In this document: positions 15,881 through 19,130 of the stretch, piece by piece
Layout: every line of letters begins with the position of its first letter
Position numbering within the stretch: the stretch's first letter is position 1
Source: an uncultured Chloroflexota bacterium
GTDB taxonomy: Bacteria > Chloroflexota > Chloroflexia > Chloroflexales > Roseiflexaceae
DNA length: 19,130 nt
Reading direction: 5' to 3'
Assembly (NCBI GenBank): GCA_937876225.1
Contig: CALFIC010000187.1
Coordinates: forward strand, 1-19,130
Notes under the pieces: generated by a model
Databases searched by the model: none
What the model was told of the DNA's origin: nothing
Seen by the model: the letters and a program-made list of their open reading frames with translations, nothing else
Translations under genes and position numbers: made by a program

Positions 15881-16705
15881 ATGTCGAATCACCTGCGGAT
15901 TTTAATTATTGGCGCTCACCCAGACGATTGTGAATTCACCGCTGCCGGCACCGCCGCCTTATGGGCCAAACGTGGTGATAAGGTATGCTTTGTATCAGTC
16001 AGTAATGGTGATGCAGGCCATCACGAAATGGGCGGTGGACGGCTGGCCCAACGCCGTCACGCCGAAGCACTCGCTGCCGCCGCTATCATTGGCATTGATT
16101 ATGTCATCTTAGATAATCATGATGGCGAAATCTTGCCTAGTCTCACTATTCGGCATCAACTCATTGATCTAATCCGCACCTACCAACCTGATCTAATTTT
16201 GTCACCCCGCCCCAACGATTATCACCCCGATCATCGCTACACCGCCCAACTCATCCAAGACGCGGCCTATATGGTCACCGTACCCAATGTCCGAGCGGGC
16301 GTACCAAATTTGATGTATAACCCGGTTATTGCCTATGTCAGTGACACCTTCCAAAAACCAACCCCGTTTGCCCCAGATGTCGTCGTCGCTATCGATACCA
16401 CCGTCGAAGCCAAAGTCGAGATGCTTGATTGTCATGTATCACAGGTGTATGAATGGTTGCCCTGGAATGGCGGCTACCTCGCTGAAGTACCCTCCGAGGC
16501 AAGTGCACGACGGAGTTGGCTACGTAATCGCCTCGAACAGCGCTTGCAACGTGACGCCCATAGCTACCGCCACAAACTCATCACGAGCTATGGCGTCGTC
16601 CATGGCGCCACCATCAAGTACGCCGAAGCCTTCGAAGGATGTGAATACGGGGCACCACTCGATGCAACAGCTATTGCGCGCTTGTTTCCGTTTGTGGGGC
16701 AGTAA
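15881..16705 (+). CDS. PIG-L/LmbE-type zinc-dependent deacetylase
   Basis: Predicted N-acetylglucosaminyl-type de-N-acetylase, 274 residues, probably cytoplasmic because no signal peptide is seen. The zinc and catalytic motif AHPDD is at 12-16, just after the first beta strand (LRILIIGAHPDD). The second metal-binding motif is HPDH in SPRPNDYHPDHRYTAQL. The family-typical segment SNGDAGHHEMGGGRLAQRRHAEALAAA lies between them. Relatives deacetylate GlcNAc-PI, GlcNAc-inositol (mycothiol path), bacillithiol precursors or antibiotic sugars; the substrate here is unknown. The start ATG has an AGAGG site 5 bases upstream. It lies between two glycosyltransferase genes on the other strand, which suggests a glycolipid or glycan substrate. 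Its last 35 bases overlap the 3' end of the second glycosyltransferase gene. Confidence 0.93.
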   Translation: MSNHLRILIIGAHPDDCEFTAAGTAALWAKRGDKVCFVSVSNGDAGHHEMGGGRLAQRRHAEALAAAAIIGIDYVILDNHDGEILPSLTIRHQLIDLIRTYQPDLILSPRPNDYHPDHRYTAQLIQDAAYMVTVPNVRAGVPNLMYNPVIAYVSDTFQKPTPFAPDVVVAIDTTVEAKVEMLDCHVSQVYEWLPWNGGYLAEVPSEASARRSWLRNRLEQRLQRDAHSYRHKLITSYGVVHGATIKYAEAFEGCEYGAPLDATAIARLFPFVGQ

Positions 16706-19091
16706 TCAAATCAGCAACTGACTGACAATCACCACGGCACAATACCCGATACGCCGGATGCCCCCACGGATCATGCGCCACATACGTAAAATGTGGCGCA
16801 TTCCACACTACAGGCACATCGATACTCGTTATCACTACCTGCCGGAGTGTGGTAATCGGCTCCATTGGAATTGTTGTTGCGACCGGGAATACATCGCTAT
16901 TATTCAATAAATACTGACCTACATCTGTGTTGTACAACGACGACACTACCCCCAATCGAGTATCTGTTTGGCGCAGTTTGGTTGCCATTTGCACTGCAGC
17001 TAGTGTATTACCGTCGAATGCTTCGTATGCAGCAGGTGTATGTTGTATCGCCATATACGTACCCCCGCTATATATCACGCCAAAAAGAGTAATCACCATC
17101 AACCAGTGATATCCTTGTCTGAACGGGATCGTGCGTATCAAGGCAACAATACCCCATGCCGCGATTATCAACGTCGGCGTGATATTTTCGGCACTCCGCC
17201 ATGCATGCGGAGCATCCACACTAAAAATCCCCGGTAGCAACGTCACCACAAACCAAAGATCAACAGCCCATGTCAATACATCACGGCGATACTGCCACCA
17301 CAACCATAACCCCACCAAAAAACCACTGCCTGCTACTATATCGAGTTGTGGCAATCCAAAACTATATTGACGGGGATTACTATCGCCCTGCACAAACCAC
17401 ATACCCGCATACGCGATCAGATTATTGAGGTGCGCTATCCCCCACCATTGCCCGTTTAGAACAGCCCAATAAGTCAAAGATGTTACTGTAATTCGGCGCC
17501 AATAATCGTATGAATGCATTACCGCATACTGCACAATCGGGAATGCCGTAATGGCCGCAAACAATCCCACTCCCCCGACAATCCGGCCAATCACCAGCCA
17601 TGACACGCGGCGTTGCCACGCAAATACCACCCCAAACACGATAATTACAATCGGCATGAGCCGCGCCGAATGATAGATTAATGTCATACTTCCAATCAGC
17701 ACACCACACAACACCGCCCAGCCAAGTTGTGCCCATCGGCGATTATTTGGTCGCATACTCCGTTCGATTGCACCAATCGCCACCAACGTCACCATCGGCC
17801 CCAATGAAATCGGGAAACCCATCCGACTCACACTAATATGCCACAACGACATCGTAAACAACGCTGCCGCCACTAAAGCGACCTGACGTCCCCATAATGG
17901 CCGTACCACCCATGCCACAATCGGCACCGTCAGCACGCCAGCCACAGCCGCGACAAAACGAATCGCAAATGGCGATGCGCCAAATAACCAAATCGGCACT
18001 GTCGACAAATAAAAATACCCCGCCGGCAGATTTGCCCACGGACTATACACAAAATACGTTCCCTGCATGATTTGCTCTGCCAACGCACCATGCCGCGCTT
18101 CATCACGAAACAACCCCATACCTGTATTGTTGAGATCCCAAAATCGCACGATGGTTGCCAATCCAACCAGTATCGGCATAACCCACCGCTCAGTCATACT
18201 CGGCGCATTTGGAATTGGCTGCGCAACTGCAACGGTACGTGGCCCCCACAGATAAATACCTGCCAATATAATCAATCCCAATGAAGTCGCCCAGCGTAAT
18301 CCAGCAATACACAACACTACCGCAACAGCGAGTTGGAGCGAAGTAAAATCTCGAGGTCGACACCAAGGTCTCACAATGTAAAGCACGATGGGGTATGCAC
18401 AAATCGCCAATACACGCCACATCGTTGGTATATACCACTCCACCTTCGGCAAAATAACGTAAATCCCCACTCCTGCAATAACCCCAATCCCAATCAACCC
18501 CCATAATGGCAAATGCAACCGATACCATAACCCTACAACCAACACACTTATCACCCCAACATACACCAACCACAACCAATCAATAGCCACCAACCGCGTC
18601 GGCATTACAATGACACGATGTATGGCAAACCCAAGTGGACCGCGGTCATCTTGAATAGACGGGTATTTCATTTGATAGGCAAATGTCGTGTATCCATCAG
18701 TCATTAGCGGAGGACGCACCAAAAAAAATAACCGCCGCCATCCGGCATGAATCGGCATCGCAACTCGCTGTCCCTGCATCGTCACCATTAAAGTTGGCAC
18801 TGGCACCACCGGCAATGGCGACGCATTTACATCCATCGCTATCACTGACAACCCACGGTTGGGCTTCATAAAAAACTGCAGGTAACCACCTTGTGGAACC
18901 CAGCGAAACACACGATGATACGCATCGTTGGTGGTTTCTATTTCATAGGCATTGGGAAATATACGCAGCGTATCACTATGTGCTTGATCATAAAACTGAC
19001 GTCGTGGCACATATTGCATCAACAATACCGCTACAATCCCTAACCAAATACTTATCCCCATAACCAGCATGAGTGGTTGTCGGTTCACCAT
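16671..19091 (-). CDS. GT-C fold membrane glycosyltransferase, paralogue of the gene at 13407-15800
   Basis: Membrane glycosyltransferase of 806 residues with the same architecture as its neighbour: first helix (about 7-26), external domain with FRW (62-64), GWR (117-119), GY (133-134) and DRGPLG (149-154), helices, then FRDEARHG with D330 and E331, and SPWANLPAGYFYLSTVP. The catalytic acidic pair falls on exactly the same residue numbers as in the paralogue. The C-terminal tail has CRGDC, matching CSGQC in the paralogue, and is about ten residues longer. The start at 19091 has a GGAG site 9 bases upstream. The frame stays open to the window edge, so a start outside the window cannot be fully excluded. 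It converges on the deacetylase gene with a 35-base overlap. Probably acts on an undecaprenyl- or dolichyl-type phosphate-linked sugar; substrate unknown. Confidence 0.85.
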   Translation of the reverse strand: MVNRQPLMLVMGISIWLGIVAVLLMQYVPRRQFYDQAHSDTLRIFPNAYEIETTNDAYHRVFRWVPQGGYLQFFMKPNRGLSVIAMDVNASPLPVVPVPTLMVTMQGQRVAMPIHAGWRRLFFLVRPPLMTDGYTTFAYQMKYPSIQDDRGPLGFAIHRVIVMPTRLVAIDWLWLVYVGVISVLVVGLWYRLHLPLWGLIGIGVIAGVGIYVILPKVEWYIPTMWRVLAICAYPIVLYIVRPWCRPRDFTSLQLAVAVVLCIAGLRWATSLGLIILAGIYLWGPRTVAVAQPIPNAPSMTERWVMPILVGLATIVRFWDLNNTGMGLFRDEARHGALAEQIMQGTYFVYSPWANLPAGYFYLSTVPIWLFGASPFAIRFVAAVAGVLTVPIVAWVVRPLWGRQVALVAAALFTMSLWHISVSRMGFPISLGPMVTLVAIGAIERSMRPNNRRWAQLGWAVLCGVLIGSMTLIYHSARLMPIVIIVFGVVFAWQRRVSWLVIGRIVGGVGLFAAITAFPIVQYAVMHSYDYWRRITVTSLTYWAVLNGQWWGIAHLNNLIAYAGMWFVQGDSNPRQYSFGLPQLDIVAGSGFLVGLWLWWQYRRDVLTWAVDLWFVVTLLPGIFSVDAPHAWRSAENITPTLIIAAWGIVALIRTIPFRQGYHWLMVITLFGVIYSGGTYMAIQHTPAAYEAFDGNTLAAVQMATKLRQTDTRLGVVSSLYNTDVGQYLLNNSDVFPVATTIPMEPITTLRQVVITSIDVPVVWNAPHFTYVAHDPWGHPAYRVLCRGDCQSVADLITAPQTETSAQ

Positions 19092-19130
19092 CACACATTG
19101 CTCCGTAATATACCAACGCAAAATCACCCA

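Noticed and set aside
16743..16755. Third copy of TACCCGATACGCC, matching the repeat near 13297
   Set aside because: It lies inside the glycosyltransferase coding sequence, and a 13-base match somewhere in 19 kb is expected by chance.
1..19130. CRISPR array, tRNA, rRNA or insertion sequence
   Set aside because: No regularly spaced repeats, cloverleaf-like sequence, rRNA segment or transposase motif was seen on either strand.

Overview
The window reads as a bacterial chromosome segment, most likely from a Chloroflexota bacterium (a Herpetosiphon-like or related filamentous lineage). This assignment is by recognition of protein style: a very large twin-arginine lipoprotein solute-binding protein, a DppC with a long external loop, membrane glycosyltransferases with a long N-terminal domain, and a GC content that looks near 50% by eye. 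No rRNA, tRNA, CRISPR array or insertion sequence was seen. The stop codon TGA is used normally in several genes, so the genetic code is standard.

Layout. Positions 1-6178 (minus strand) hold a five-gene peptide/oligosaccharide ABC importer operon in the order substrate-binding lipoprotein, permease B, permease C, ATPase D, ATPase F. The last gene runs off the left edge. A strong sigma70-type promoter (TTGACA, 17 bp, TACAAT) lies upstream, an element of nested inverted repeats lies further upstream, and a GNRA-capped hairpin sits between the binding-protein gene and the first permease gene. Positions 6492-7433 (minus) hold a two-gene unit: a peroxiredoxin-like gene with an in-frame TGA at its active site, and a small membrane-anchored protein of unknown function. 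Positions 7579-9261 (plus) are ilvD, for branched-chain amino acid synthesis, ending at a 14-bp inverted repeat. Positions 9345-10894 (plus) hold two overlapping LolD/MacB-type ATPase genes with no permease gene beside them; the first carries a C-terminal AbrB-like DNA-binding fold. A major facilitator transporter (10869-12128, minus) converges on them with overlapping 3' ends. A DnaJ/CbpA-type co-chaperone (12280-13179, minus) has a clear intrinsic terminator. The right end holds two paralogous GT-C glycosyltransferases (13407-15800 and 16671-19091, both minus) on either side of a PIG-L/LmbE-type deacetylase on the plus strand. This pattern suggests envelope glycoconjugate or glycolipid work.

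The most notable item is the peroxiredoxin-like gene at 6882-7433. The family's usual active-site C-P-F-C appears as TGA-P-F-C, both halves are intact and in the same frame, and a 6-bp stem with a 5-base loop carrying G at its second position starts 18 bases after the TGA. This is what a bacterial selenocysteine insertion element looks like. I read it as a selenoprotein that ordinary gene calling would split into two fragments.
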